Of a stretch of DNA of 64,000 bases, positions 24,835 to 36,970 are shown piece by piece. Position numbers and translations under genes: made by a program. Positions within the stretch are counted from its first letter, which is position 1, and each line of letters opens with the position of its first letter. Under the pieces are notes generated by a model, which saw nothing but the letters and a program-made list of their open reading frames with translations, had not been told where the DNA came from and did no database searches. The stretch spans positions 377,939,892-378,003,891 of the forward strand of contig NC_081415.1 in NCBI RefSeq assembly GCF_030272615.1. Reading direction: 5' to 3'. This DNA comes from Cryptomeria japonica. Lineage: Eukaryota > Streptophyta > Pinopsida > Cupressales > Cupressaceae.

Positions 24835-26660
24835 TTGCACGTTCGATTATCTCATGTGCTTTTTAGATGCGTTTATCTTCCTACTATGACATTAGTTCGA
24901 CATTTATCTGAGGTTGAGCAGGCTCATATTGATGTATGTGGTTTGACTCATCTGCTTAGTTTTCCAGATATCCGTGTGAATCACAGAATGCTCACGACAT
25001 TGGTAGAGAGATTTCATTCAGAGCATAACACCTTTCATCTGCCGATGGGGGAGTTGACTATCACTCCCGAGGATGTATATAGGATCCTCCGCATCCCTTT
25101 TGTTGGGGATAAGGTGGATTATGATTCAGGGCACCTTCCAGGATTACAGGCAGTGAGGCATGTCTTCAGAGATCCTGACATTTTGACCCGTTCCATTAGT
25201 TGGGACATATTGATGAGAAGATACAACAAGGAGTTTCCTCTGGCGTGTGTCTTAGCAGGATTCATAGGCTATTTTTTGATGCTAAATAGAGGGCAACAGG
25301 GTTTCTAGTGTGGTTGGGGCAGGATGTTGATGAGATTGATGGAGACCCCTCAGAGGCTTGGCTGGGGTTCTTGCTTGCTAGCTCACATGTATTGCGAGAT
25401 GCATGAGATCGTGTATAGAGATGACAGGAGCATGGCCACAGGTGTATATATTTTATAGGTTTGGGCTTGGGAGCATCTTCCCATTTGTCGGCCGGTGGTA
25501 GATGATAGTAGAGAGCATGGGCAGCTAATTATATACAGGTATGCCGGTTATATTACGCAGCCCCATCTGGGCAAGACAAATTTTTGGTGGCAACAACTGG
25601 ATGATTTGATAGCCGTAGTGTGAGACCTTATAGAGGTTTGGAGCCTTGGGATGATTAGCGGTTAGTCCGCAGGGACCTTTTTGTTACGCGCCCTCTTATT
25701 GGGAGATCATAGACTATTGTGGAGTGGTTTGTCGTTTCTCGAGTGATGAGGCAATATGGCCAGCCTCAGGGGATCTCACAGGAGTTTACAACGTATGCAT
25801 GTTACGTGGATAAGGAGAGACAAGGATGGTCTCCACGGTTATCTTATGCCTTGGCCATGCAGGAGCTGACTAGTCTACAACGCCTCAGATGAGATTATAT
25901 GGGTGATGTAGCAGATGCAGGGGTATTTCCCCAGTACAAAGAGTGGTTCCAACAACATCCTTTTCCTAGGTTTACTGATCCGGGTGAGAAGGCGTCGCAC
26001 ATTAAGGATGATGCTCTCGCATAGGTTCAGGGACAAGGTCCGAGACAGGGCTAGAGACAGGGACAGGGATAGAGAGCCGAGGCTCCAAGGCGGACAGGTG
26101 GGGATCCTGGTGCTAGTAGCAACAGGGTTCTAGCTGAGGGTGGACATCAGAGAGGTGAGGGCGGATCCTTTGGGAGAGTAGGAGTGAGATTGGGTGGAGC
26201 TGAGGAGGAGCGAGCAACTCCGAGATAGGTCTGGCAATGACGAGAGGAGCAGGGTGGTACTGGAGGTGGAGATGGGGGTGGAGAGCCGATGAGAGAGTAG
26301 GGGACATACACAAGACGGTCGATGAGAGCACGTCTTGCAGAGCCGCAGTCACAATTGATAGTGACTCAGAATTAGCTGGCAGAGCAAGATCGTTAGCTTA
26401 TGGAGCTTAGAGCAGAGCACAATCGTCAGGTCGCAGCGATGAGAGAAGAGTGAGACACCCTCCAGCAGGAGGTTTTGCATCAGAACAACAGGGCAACCTA
26501 CTATATCGCAACATATAGCGTGGCAGTTCCAGTAGCTCAGTAGGTGATTCCTTATTCTCAGTATATGACACGTTTTGATGGAGATTGGGGACCTCGACAC
26601 GATCCTGGTCATCAGGCTCCTCCTCCTCCACCAGGTGATGAGGGAGAGGCTCAGAGCTAG
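24835..26660 (+). pseudogene. Plant mobile domain (PMD/MAIN-like) ORF, antisense to pol
   Basis: Runs opposite to the retroelement genes. The first block has LVERFHSEHNTFHLPMGELT and TPEDVYRILRIPF, matching the conserved start of the plant mobile domain found in MAIN/MAIL1 proteins and in transposon-borne relatives. The same frame continues past a TAG at 25306 into LGWGSCLLAHMYCEMHEI and WAWEHLPICRP, further PMD blocks, then a polar Arg/Gly/Gln-rich tail ending near 26660. The frame opens at 24835 with TTG; the first ATG is 24886. Many stops (mostly TAG or TAA) interrupt it. Cellular PMD proteins act in silencing and genome stability; the role of transposon copies is unknown. The position between pol and the 3' LTR, in antisense, fits the additional ORFs described in Tat elements. 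Confidence 0.82.
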
Positions 26661-28367
26661 ATATTCTTCGTGTAGCTCAGATATATTTTTTTTAGACACA
26701 CCCATTTTTTGTAGCCTATACGATTCTTACTTCAATGGGAGTTTGTATATGTTATTCGACATCATTTTGTACCTTTAGACTTAACATGATATGATATATA
26801 TATATATATATATATATATGTACGAGATCCGATTTGACTTCATCGTACTTGTGTTGATTCATTTATGAGATGTCTTTTATATGCTTTGTTCTATATGTAT
26901 GCATTTCTTTTCAATATGAATGTATGTAATGCAAATGATTATGGATGTCTATTTTTGTTTCTTTTCATATGCAAATAAATGAATGTGCAACTAAGTAATA
27001 TGAGTAATGTAATTTTTTTTCTTCTGTGTAATAAGATGAATACAGATGAGTGAATAATGAAATGTATGAAGCTATATTAAATGTTATGTATGCAGCTAAC
27101 ATCTCAAAAACACAAATACTCGATCGAAGAAATGATGATAAATAGACCACTTAGCGTGAGAAATGATGATGCTTTCAGCTCTCATTCAGAAGATAAAGAG
27201 ATTATTACCATACCAAAATCACTCTAAATTCACAAAAATGCAAAATGATATACAAAATGCATCGTAAACCTAGTCATTGGATTTAAAATACTTAAGATTC
27301 ATCACTGAGCATAACAAACACAATAGGTAGGTTAGAGTTCCTTTCTTTTTCAATGTGCGATATTTATTATCTTGTCCACAATGACCCTTTTTTCATTCAT
27401 ATCCTTGGATAGATTTCGTAGGGACCCGAGTTGCATCATAAATAAATTTTCTCAAAACAAACAAAGAAATGATATGGACCTCCCTGTAGCATACAAATAA
27501 GCGGAGTCGAGGTATGTGAGGCAATTTCACCTTGTTGTGAAGGCTCTTATCACAGACACCCACCTAATTTTGATGTTTCCAGATCATTGGGATCATTCCT
27601 ACAAGCAGAAAACAAAGAAAATATTATGCCCCCAATCCTTGCTCCTCTTAGTCACAATAGACTTCCTCGAGTTACTCAGAGGGATAATAATAAAAAACCA
27701 ATATAAAAAGACAGCACACAAAGAAAATTGTTCATTCATAGCTCAAACTGTTTAGTGATTGTTTTTCGTTATGTTGTTTTGCTTGTTTACTCATTGATAA
27801 AAACTCTTTGGTAGTTAGCAGACAGGTGACTGACTCAGAGTGGATGACCAGGATTCACTGACAGAAAGATGACTTGGTTGACATTGTTTAGGATATGTAA
27901 TGTGCTTTGTCAATTAACCTAAGACTAGGACGTTGATCAGTTTTAAGTCATTAGGGTTCCAAGGAACCAGGATGTCACGAAAGTGACTGAAAAATATGTA
28001 CAAGCGAAAACAAAGATGCATGAAAATGGGAAATGCCAACGTTGCGTTGATAGATGGAGTGCTTGAGTACAAGAGACGCTTGTTTGCCAGGTTTTCACCT
28101 ACTTGGCAGAGATTCATTTTTTTTTTACCAAGGTGCTTGTTTACTCGGTTTTCACCAAGGCATTTTGTTTCTTTATATTTTTTTTTCTTTTCTTTTTTTG
28201 ATTTGTTTGTATTTTATGATTTTTTTGATTTTTTTTTTGATTTTTTTCAAGACTTTTTCCGATTTTTAGGATTTCTTCAGAACTTTTTCCAGTTGTACGT
28301 GTTGATAGCACAAAGAATGCTAAGCAAAGAATTTCTTCAAGTGGATGATGTTAATCGGTTCATGGAG
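26661..28367. other. Non-coding region between PMD ORF and pol of the nested element
   Basis: AT-rich. Holds an (AT)n run at 26796-26820 and T-rich tracts at 28120-28270. The 130-codon Phe-rich frame (27996-28388) is a by-product of the T tracts. Pol and the PMD frame converge on this stretch, so it may carry transcript ends for both. Confidence 0.5.
26796..26820. repeat. (AT)n microsatellite
   Basis: About 12 AT units downstream of the antisense frame. Confidence 0.85.
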
Positions 28368-29690
28368 CTATTCTCCTTTCGAGTTTGAGAGTTGATAGGC
28401 ACTAGAGCCGAATACTGTAGTAACAATGTAGGGACCCAGCCAGTTGGGTTCAAACTTCCCTTTATTGTCGTAAAACTGTTGATTTTTTGGATTTTCTCTC
28501 AGAACTAGGTCACCAACCTGCCATTCTCTTTTTTGAACTTTCTTGTTATATCCTCTGGACATTCTCTTCTGATACACTCTGAGATGATCAAACGCCACTT
28601 GCCAACGCTTATCCAACAATTCGAGTTCTTGCAATCTAGATATTTTATGATCTTCATTAGTAACAAGACCTTGCAAATAAACTCTTAGAGATGGTGTTTC
28701 TACTTCAATAGGTAGTAATACTTCGGACCCATACACGAAAGAGAAAGGTGTAGCCCCAGTAGGTGTTCTGATACTTGTTCTGTAAGACCATAGTGCAGGA
28801 TTGAGCTGCAGATGCCAATCTTTCCCGGATTTGTTCACTGTTCTGTGCAAGATAGTCAGTAGGTTTTTGTTAGACGCCTCAGCTTGTCCATTACCTTGAG
28901 GGTAATATACCGATGACCAATGTTGCCTTATTTTGAATTTCTCACAAAGCTCGTCCAAATATTTATTCTTAAATTGCCCTCCATTGTCAGTCACGATGGA
29001 CGAAGGTATCCCATACCTGCAAATGATATAGTTTAGGACGAACGAGGCGACTTGTTTACCGGTCTCTTTTATGAGCAGAACCGCTTCTACCCATTTGGTG
29101 AAATACTCAGTGGCAGTTATGATGAATTTATGTTCGTTAGATGAAGTAGGATATATCTGACCAATGAGATCAAAGGCCCATTGCTGAAAAGGCCAGTGTG
29201 TAATAAATGGTATGAGGTCCCTTGCCGGGGCATGCATGAGATTTCCATGAAGCTGACATTTCTCACAAGTCTTAGCAAATTTGATGGCATCTTTTTCCAT
29301 GTCTGGCCAGTAGTAGCCAACTCGTAGTAGTTTCCAAGCTAAAGTAAGGCCATTCGAATGAGATCCACAAATACCTTCATGGAATTCCGATAATGCATGT
29401 TTAGATTCTTCAGTTTCTAGACATCTAAGCAATGTACCATCCAAACCTTGTCTAAATAAATCGTTAGCTATGATAACATACCACGAAGCGTTTCGGGTTA
29501 GGTTTCTAGGGATAATTTGGTCGCATAGATAGGAATAGATGTGGTTGTATCGTGATGAGTCATGTCCAATAATAGAACAAACTATTTGGGTGTCAGGAGA
29601 ATCATAAGCGGGGTAATATAACTCTTCCACCAGGAAATCAAAGCAAAAATTGGACTCTTGTAACTCAGGTATAGATGCCAAGGTAGCCAT
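28368..29690 (-). CDS. Integrase of the nested Tat-type element
   Basis: An open frame of 440 codons, continuing the pol frame after a TAG at 29724. Integrase inserts the element's DNA copy into the genome. Visible parts: an HHCC zinc-binding region (FHEGICGSH, then CEKCQLHG); the catalytic core with Asp in WAFDLIGQI, Asp in IVTDNGGQF and Glu in GNGQAEASN, the DDE triad; and a C-terminal GPY-type module (LGPYIVTTVFGSSAYQL). No chromodomain is seen, as expected for the Tat branch. The first 60 residues still belong to the link after the second RNase H. The frame itself is uninterrupted, although the polyprotein upstream is broken. Confidence 0.9.
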   Translation of the reverse strand: MATLASIPELQESNFCFDFLVEELYYPAYDSPDTQIVCSIIGHDSSRYNHIYSYLCDQIIPRNLTRNASWYVIIANDLFRQGLDGTLLRCLETEESKHALSEFHEGICGSHSNGLTLAWKLLRVGYYWPDMEKDAIKFAKTCEKCQLHGNLMHAPARDLIPFITHWPFQQWAFDLIGQIYPTSSNEHKFIITATEYFTKWVEAVLLIKETGKQVASFVLNYIICRYGIPSSIVTDNGGQFKNKYLDELCEKFKIRQHWSSVYYPQGNGQAEASNKNLLTILHRTVNKSGKDWHLQLNPALWSYRTSIRTPTGATPFSFVYGSEVLLPIEVETPSLRVYLQGLVTNEDHKISRLQELELLDKRWQVAFDHLRVYQKRMSRGYNKKVQKREWQVGDLVLRENPKNQQFYDNKGKFEPNWLGPYIVTTVFGSSAYQLSNSKGE

Positions 29691-29723
29691 AGCATCTGCT
29701 ACTCTGTTTGCGGATCTAGGAAT

Positions 29724-30338
29724 CTACTGGAATGATACAAAAGCAAAATACTTCTTAAGATCATCAACCATCCTCTTGTAAGGCATCAATTTCTCATCTC
29801 GAGTCTGATATGTATCGTTGCTTTGACTAACCACCAGTTGAGAATCTCCATAAATATACGATTCAGCAACCTTCCATTCAATAGCTAGTTTTATCCCGTT
29901 CACCAAAGCTTCATATTCTGCAATGTTGTTTATGCAGGGGAATAGAATCTTATAAGACTTTGGGATTGAATACTTCTGAGGAGTAATAAATAATATTCCA
30001 GCACCTGAACCATTTTGGGTAAAGGACCCATCAAAGAACATTTTCCAAGGTTGTTGAGTAAGGTGCATTATAGATTCATCTGGAAACTCTATGTGTAGCG
30101 GTTGAGTGTCTTCAAGCAGAGCTTCAGTAAGTTGATCAACAATTCCCTGTCCTTTTATGGCTTTGCGTTCCACATATTCAATGTCAAACTCTATAAGGAT
30201 CATGACCCATTTCGCCAATCTTCCTGTAAGTGTTGCTTTATTGAGAAGATACTTGAGTGGATCAATTTTGGCCACCAACTTGACTGAATGTGCTAGCATG
30301 TAGTGTCTCAATTTTTGTGATGCAAAGACTAACACCAA
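29724..30338 (-). pseudogene. RNase H end plus second (archaeal-type) RNase H of the nested element
   Basis: The first part is the end of the ordinary RNase H and its connection (FASQKLRHYMLAHSV). From about 30080 a second RNase H appears: WKMFFDGSFTQNGSGAGILF, then NNIAEYEALVNGIKLAIE and YGDSQLVVSQ, giving the D, E and D catalytic residues. A second, archaeal-type RNase H after the first is the mark of the Tat lineage. It would help remove RNA primers during reverse transcription. Stops: TGA at the left end of the preceding frame and TAG after FVSFQ, both explainable by C-to-T change. Confidence 0.85.
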
Positions 30339-30407
30339 TCATGCTTTTTCTATTATATTATAGTTCATTTCATAAGACACCAATGTCCTGTTGATGTAAT
30401 AAATAGC

Positions 30408-32123
30408 TCACTCCTTTTTTTTGTCATCCTGTTGTGCCAAAAGTGCCCCCAGTGATGAATCAGTTGCTGATATATATAAGATTAGTGGTTTACCCTGAAT
30501 CGGTGGCATCAATATCAATGGATTTGACAGGTACTCTTTTATCTGTTGAAGATGTTGTTCGCACTGTTGATCCCAATTGTATATTACTCCTTTTCTCAAT
30601 ACCTTTGTGAAAGATTGAGCTTTGTCTACTAGCTGAGAAATGAATTGTCTGATGGATTGGAGACGTCCCTGTAGACTTCTCATTTGATTGATGTTCTTTG
30701 GAGGTGACATTTCCATTATGGCTTGGACCTTCTCAAGATCAACCTCGATTCCCTTCTTTGAAATGATGTAGCCAAGTAGTTTACCAGATGTCACTCCAAA
30801 TGCATGCTTCTTTGGATTTAATCAGAGTTTGAACTTTTCCATTCTATCTAGTATAGGACCTAACTCTTTAATATGCGTTGATCTTTTCATAGTCTTCACT
30901 AAGGTGTCATCAACATAATCTTCCATATTCTTATGCATCATATCATGAAAAATAGTTGTAACTACTCTTTGATAGGTTGCTCCTGTGTTCTTTAGCGCAA
31001 ATGGCATGACGTTCCACCAAAAGGTTCCCCATGCACAGGTGAAAGCTATCTTTTCTTGATCTCTAGGAGCTATTTTGATTTGATTGTATCCGAAGAATCT
31101 ATCTATTAGTGAGTACATTTCATACCCAACAGTCATGTCGACTATCATATCAATATTTGGCAATGGAAAGTCATCATTTGGACAAGCTTTGTTAAGATCT
31201 TTGAAGTTAGTGCAAACTCTGATAGACTTGTCTGCCTTTGACACAGGTACTATGTTTGAAATCCATTTGACATAATCTATAGCTCTGATGAATCCAACTT
31301 TGAGTAGTTTTTCTAGTTCAACCTTAATTAATAGTGCTACATGCGGGTGCATCTTACGGAGTTTTTGCTTAACTGGTTTTACTCCTGGTGTAATAGAAAG
31401 ATGGTGCATAATGAGATCAGGATCCAAGCCTGACATATCAGAGTACGTCCAAGCAAAGTTTATTTGCTTTTCTAAGAATAGCTGAGTGAACTCTTTCAAT
31501 TTTTCTGCTGATAGTGATTGAGCTACATGAATGATGTGTGGTGTCTCTTGACTCCCAGTGTTCACTGGCTGAGTTGGATCGATCAATATGGACGACCTTT
31601 CCTGAAAATGACTTGGTAGTATATAAATTATCTCACCTTCAGGTGCCTCAGAGAGGTTTTCACCTTTAGGTACGCCCTTTATTTTCTCTTTTTTAGATTC
31701 TGATACTGCCACAATGTGGTTTTCGCCATCAGATCTTTTATTTTTATTTTTCTTGTTTTTGCGACTAAGATACTTGATATCTGCTTCAGTCATATTTTCA
31801 CTCTGTTCACTGGTGGAAGAGTCTATAGGTTCGACTACATTGAGATAATAGGCTAACGTATAGTCATCGACAAAAATAGGTATACTTATGGGCTGGTTTT
31901 GTAAAGTACAGTCAATCAATTCGGGGTGTATTGAGGATAAATTTTGGATAGGTTCAAGAGCGTTCACAGTATTGTTATCACAGCGGTGGATCGAAAAGTC
32001 AAGTTCCAGAAGAATACCTTGCGTAAGTGTCTCGAGACCAGGAAGAGTCAGATCATGATTATTAAAGTTCATGTTAATATTTAGTTGATCTAATCCGATA
32101 GACATACTTGTAATGTTGTTCAC
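30408..32123 (-). pseudogene. Reverse transcriptase and RNase H of the nested element
   Basis: Copies element RNA into DNA. The N-terminal 230 codons (32123 to about 31440) are a poorly conserved Lys/Ser-rich linker. The RT core follows: KVGFIRAIDYVKWISNIVPV, VCTNFKDLNKACP, IDRFFGYNQIKIAPRDQEK and the catalytic box YVDD near 30910. A TGA at 30822 interrupts the conserved LNPKKHAFG block, where Arg is usual. The frame then continues with GYIISKKGIEVD and the RNase H start YISATDSSLGALL to a TGA at 30408. All these pieces share one frame, so only point stops separate them. Confidence 0.87.
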
Positions 32124-32440
32124 TACGCCAGACTGGATGTCATATCATGGTTGAACAACGATAAGATCAGTAGATATATTTTCATTGTTTGTATCAACTG
32201 ATTCAGAATTTGAGGCTGAGTAGATTTTGTCCTGAATAGGACTGTCATCAGAGTCATCAGGTGAAGTTTCTGAGTCTTCTTCAAGTGATTTAATAAGTGT
32301 ATGTATGGTATCAACACCAACATCTTTAATACTACAAGTTCCTTCATGTTGTGGTTCATTTGTCATTTGTATCTGACACACCTGTTGACATGATCTTGAT
32401 GTTTCTGTGATTTTCTCTCGTCTACTCCATTCAGCTTCCT

Positions 32441-34005
32441 CTATATTGAGAACTGGTTCTTGTTCTGTAGCTTGTAACTCTTCTTGTGTAGTGCTATACC
32501 TGATTTGTACATAGATGAGAAGCCTTTTGATATTCTTCCTTCTTTCAGTCCTTGTTCATAATTTGCTTGTCTCTTTTGTCTAATTTCCTGTATTTCTTTC
32601 TCTAGTTTTATGCGCATCGGCTTTGGAGCATCATCTATGACACTGCTAGACTTTTCTAGAGTTTCTGTAGTGGACGTGTCTGAGAGGTGGTCAGGACCCC
32701 ATTCATACTCGTTTGAATCAGTCTCTGAATCATCTACTTGCTGCCTGCCAGTATATGTGACTGGAACTTTTAGTGGTGCAAACAATTCTCTGATTCTTAC
32801 TACTTCATCTCTTATATCCTCAGGGACCTCAACTTCCTGTATTATTGTAGCTGATACCATCAAAGCTTGAGCACTGATTGTTTCTTCTTTCTTGACTGCT
32901 GATTCCTCTTTCTCTTTTCTACACTCTGCTTTTGTTTGTTGAGTGTCTACTTCCTGTAATGTTAAAGGCGATATTCTTTTCTGCCACTTAGACTTAGAAA
33001 CATGTTTTTGATCTGATGTCTTTTTCGGATTGAATCCCACTCCAGCCTTATCATTTGTTGATTTGGTTTGTAGCTGAATTGGTTTGGTAATACCTTCCTT
33101 TTGTTTTCCCAGAGGACCAGTACTGAGTACCCCATGCGTTGAATCATTTTGTAGCCAGGACCATATTGGTTATAGGAAATCTCACAATATCGTACCTCCT
33201 CATTTTGACTATCTTCCTTAAAGAGCCAGTTAAGAACATCATCCTCTTCTATTTCATTTGCCAAGGAGGTAGAAGACTGTACAAAGAGACCATCATATAT
33301 GGTATTCAGAGCTAAAGTTTGTGTTCTCATAGCCTCTGATGGCTTGCCCAACTATTTTGGTGATGGAGGGAGAGAAACTAATGAAAGTACAGGTTCTATC
33401 TTGTAGCCATCCATGCCGGTATTTGTAATCTTCAATCTCTTTTCTAAGTCTTTCATCAGTGTTTCTGGATCTGCATTTGGAGAGGCTACCCTATTATGAG
33501 GCACAAAAGTATTTGTGCCTTTTGTCAATGCATTACAGACGATATTTGTATCAACAAGAATATTGACTGTAGCTCCGTTATAAAGAAACTTTAAGCATTG
33601 ATGGTATGTTGACGGTACTGCCTTCATGTCATGAGTCCACGACCTGCCCAGTAATATATTATATGACAGAGGAATATCAAGTACTTGGAAAAGGACATCT
33701 CTTTCTACTAGTCCCACTCTGATAGGTAATGGTACCAGACCTTTAGAAGTCCTTTCTTCTTCATCATAGGCTTTTATTGTTATTTTCTTGCCAGGATCAA
33801 TGACATTTTCAGAGAATCCTAGTTGTGTAAGCAGACTGTAAGTACAGATATTCAACCCCGCGCCTCCATCTATCAAAACACATTTGACTCTGTGTTTGTG
33901 GATCATGGCTTCAATATGCAATGGCTGGTTATGTGGATGATTTAGCGAGTTCTCATCTTCTTCGGAGAAAGTCAAATAGTGAGGTGAAGTCAGATGACCT
34001 ACCAT
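32441..34005 (-). pseudogene. Protease region of the nested element
   Basis: 34005-33352 holds a retropepsin-like aspartic protease: KCVLIDGGAGLNICTYSLL, with DGGAG where DSGA or DTGA is usual, then PLSYNILLGRSWTHDMKAVP, a strong family block. It would cut the Gag-Pol polyprotein. Frames 33351-32962 and 33040-32441 continue into a Lys/Glu-rich linker before RT and are offset by frameshifts. The non-standard DGG active site is common in plant Tat-like elements, so it need not mean loss of function. Confidence 0.78.
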
Positions 34006-34025
34006 AGAATGAAACCGATCAATGT

Positions 34026-36080
34026 CTAAATCTTTTGGAACATTGGTGGTAGTAATGCTTTGTCTAGGATCTCTTTGTGAGTAGATGAGAGTTTTAGCAA
34101 TTCAAAGATTGAGATTTGAGCATTTGTCTTTTCCAACTGTTCAACAACACTATATCCAGAAGATGATGATGAAGTTAACCTTTTAAATTTGTCCAAGGTT
34201 GATTCTTTTTGTTTGTTTGGCAAGGCTGGTGGGTTTGATGTTGCTTGAGCCAGGTTGGAAGAGATAGCTCCTTGGAGGGTAACTTTCTTTTGAGATCGGA
34301 TCAGAGCTCTTGCATATCGTGATTCATTTGGTTTATCTTGGACTATAATCACATTGCAATATTCTGAGTGGGAAGGCTCAATCATGTTGATAATGTTGTC
34401 CTGACTGGTATAAGTATAATTTACCTTGGCACCTCCTTTGGTCTTTGAAGAATCACCTTGTTTGTAAACAGGCAAAGGGTCCTTAAATGCTTTATGATCT
34501 ACGTTGGTCGGATGATTCCCAACAACAACTTTACCAACATCTATGAGATCTTGAATCTCATGTTTTAGCTTCATTCAATTATTTATGTTATGATCTTTAT
34601 TCTGATGGAAGTCACAGTATTCATTTTCTCTCCACCATCTTGGTTTGACTTATGGATAATATGGTCTAGAGTTATCTGGTAGTGTTATCAAGTTGTTTGT
34701 CAATAGAGTTTTAAAAGTGGATTCATACGATTCTTTGAGAGGAGTAAAATCACGCTTAGGTTTGGAAAGCCAAGGCTTTTCTTTGAACCATTCCTTTGTT
34801 TTCTTTGGTGGATTTTCTACTGCAGCCTCAACAGCTTTAAGTGCTTGTGTACCACTAGCCAATTTGAATATTGTGGGCTTTGAGTTAGCTTTGAAAGTGT
34901 CTACTATTCCATCATTAACAACATTCTTGTTGTTGTCTTTGCCAAATTTCCAATACTTGTTCTTCTCTTTAGAGCTAGATCCTGGTTGTGTTTCTTTCCA
35001 AGGTGTGATATCCCCCTTATTTATGAGCACATTTTCCATTCGAATGACATTATCTACCATTGTGTTAAATGATGGGTGTACTTGCATTTGTACACTATAC
35101 TTTAGTTTGGGGACCAAGTTATTGACAAATATATCCAATTTCTTAGAGTCTGGGATAGGTCGAGAATACCTAGAAAACATCTTTCTCTAGCATTGGAGGA
35201 AAGTAAGAAGAGGCTCCTCTATTTTTTGTTTAGTATTGCAAAGCTCAATCATAGTCACAGGATGTCAAATGTTGTATGAGTACTATTGTAAAAATAGTTG
35301 GATTAGTTCTTCGAATGTTTTTATTCCCTTGGGTAGACTTGAGAACCATTCCATTGCTTGACCCCCTAAACTCCTTGGGAAAAGGCGCATGAGGTACGTT
35401 TGATCGTGCATGAACTCCATACAGGTGGCACAAAACTCTCTGACATGATCTTGGGGATCTGAGGTACCATCATATTTTTCAAATTTTGGGATCTCCACTT
35501 GTGAAGGAAATGGAGGCATGTATAGATCCTTGTCAAATGGAAAGGGACATATGGTTTCCAGAGAATATGGTTTTGGGGACTTGTCCTTATTTTTCAATTC
35601 TGTGATGTCCATCCGTAAGGCTAGTAATTGTTTGTGTACCATGAGTATAGGTGATTCTTTCTTTTTAGTAATGAGCGTCTGAACATCATATCCAGTAGGA
35701 AGTCTGGCACCTTGTTTTGCTAGTTCTAAGAAATAGTCTTCTTTCTCTCGGGTCATGATAGCTTTCATCATTTTTCTAAAGTCTTTGTCCTTTTGACAAT
35801 CACAAATTTCTTTTTCTGGAGGTTCAGTATCTTCTTCAATCTCACTTGATGATGAGGAATCATTATCATTTTTAGGAATGTTATTATCGTCCTTGTTTCC
35901 ATCATTGTGTTTCATCTCATGTATAGTGGGAGATTTAGGCTCATCCAAAATTGGTCTGCCCGATGATGACAATACGTCAGTGAGTGGATCCCCTTCGTAA
36001 AATGGATTGTCTATGTATGAAAAGGGTATTCCTTTGCCTTTGGCTTCTTTCTTACGTGAACTTCTAGTTTGTGTAGGCAT
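34026..36080 (-). pseudogene. Gag of the nested Tat-type element
   Basis: Starts at ATG 36080 with a Lys-rich N-terminus and an acidic stretch (SSSSEIEEDTEPPEKE). The Gag core is FEKYDGTSDPQDHVREFC, then GGQAMEWFSSLPKGIKTFEE near 35330, continuing after stops in 35180-34650 (FSRYSRPIPDSKKL). A WWRENEYCDFHQNKDH zinc-ribbon-like segment lies near 34610. Then comes MKLKHEIQDLIDVGKV, typical of plant Gag. The three open pieces share one frame and are split by TAG, TAA and TGA. Confidence 0.83.
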
Positions 36081-36464
36081 TTTTATGGATTAGTGCAACC
36101 TAGAGTTCTTTGTCATGTAGAGGTCAAGATCAATTTCAGAGCTAGTTGTTCTATTTAGAGTATTGTTTGGGAGAAACAACTAAGATTCAGTCTAGTTTCA
36201 GGAATGATCTATCCTGTACAAGATGTTTATCTAAGTTGATTCTAAGAGTAGTGTAAGATTAAGTCTAGTTTCAGGAACAATCTATCTTGTATAAGATGTT
36301 ATCTAGAACTAGCTGAAAGATGATTGACCAAATCATGCAATGAAAATGGCAGAGGCACACTATCTTGATCTGTTTATGCTTAGGATGATGATAACCAATA
36401 TTATGTTTGCTGTAGACTATTTTTAGGCAAGTTTGACTGTTCTATTTTGACAAAACCAGAGACT

Positions 36465-36760
36465 CGTACAACATAATTTTATGAACCGGACGACAATTTA
36501 GTAGGTATAGGACGACAACAGTTCTGTTTCGTATGAGTTGCTGCCTCGTACCATACAACAGATGGGTATGTGCAGGATGACAAAATACTTAGAGTAGTTC
36601 TGTTTCGTATGACACAGGATACCGATCCAGACGACAAATGAAAAAGACTTGTACGACATAGGATCGGGTCTAGGATGACAAATCATAAGACTCGTACGAC
36701 ACAGGATCAGGTTCAGCATGATAAATTATCAGACTCGTACGACTGTTCATAGGATAGAGC
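36465..36760. repeat. TCGTACGACACAGGAT-type motif cluster, copy B
   Basis: At least seven imperfect units, such as GACTCGTACGACACAGGATC, TTTCGTATGACACAGGAT and GACTTGTACGACATAGGAT, are spaced roughly 35-60 bases apart. The core CGTACG is a palindrome. Confidence 0.72.
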
Positions 36761-36848
36761 CTAGAAATTTTGAGTTTTTTCGATTGCTAAGTATGATAAC
36801 TGAGTATGACCAATTATGGGATGGACTGCTTTTTGTCCAAGATACATA

Positions 36849-36970
36849 GTTTTGACTTAAGATGGACAAGTTCTGGCACAAACAGAGTTTCGACTTAGGA
36901 TGGACTAGTTTCTGATAAGGATAGAGTTTCGACTTAGGATGGACTAGTTTTTGACAGAGACATAGTTTCT
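36849..36970. repeat. Tandem repeat of about 54 bases with GACTTAGGATGGACTAGTTT
   Basis: Two clear units and one degenerate unit, each with GTTTCGACTTAGGATGG followed by ACTAGTTTYTGA. They lie in the leader of the nested element. Confidence 0.7.

Noticed and set aside
27996-28388. 130-codon Phe-rich plus-strand frame
   Set aside because: Produced by T-rich tracts next to the end of pol; no conserved motif.
34693-35190. 165-codon plus-strand frame
   Set aside because: Shadow of the nested element's gag on the opposite strand.
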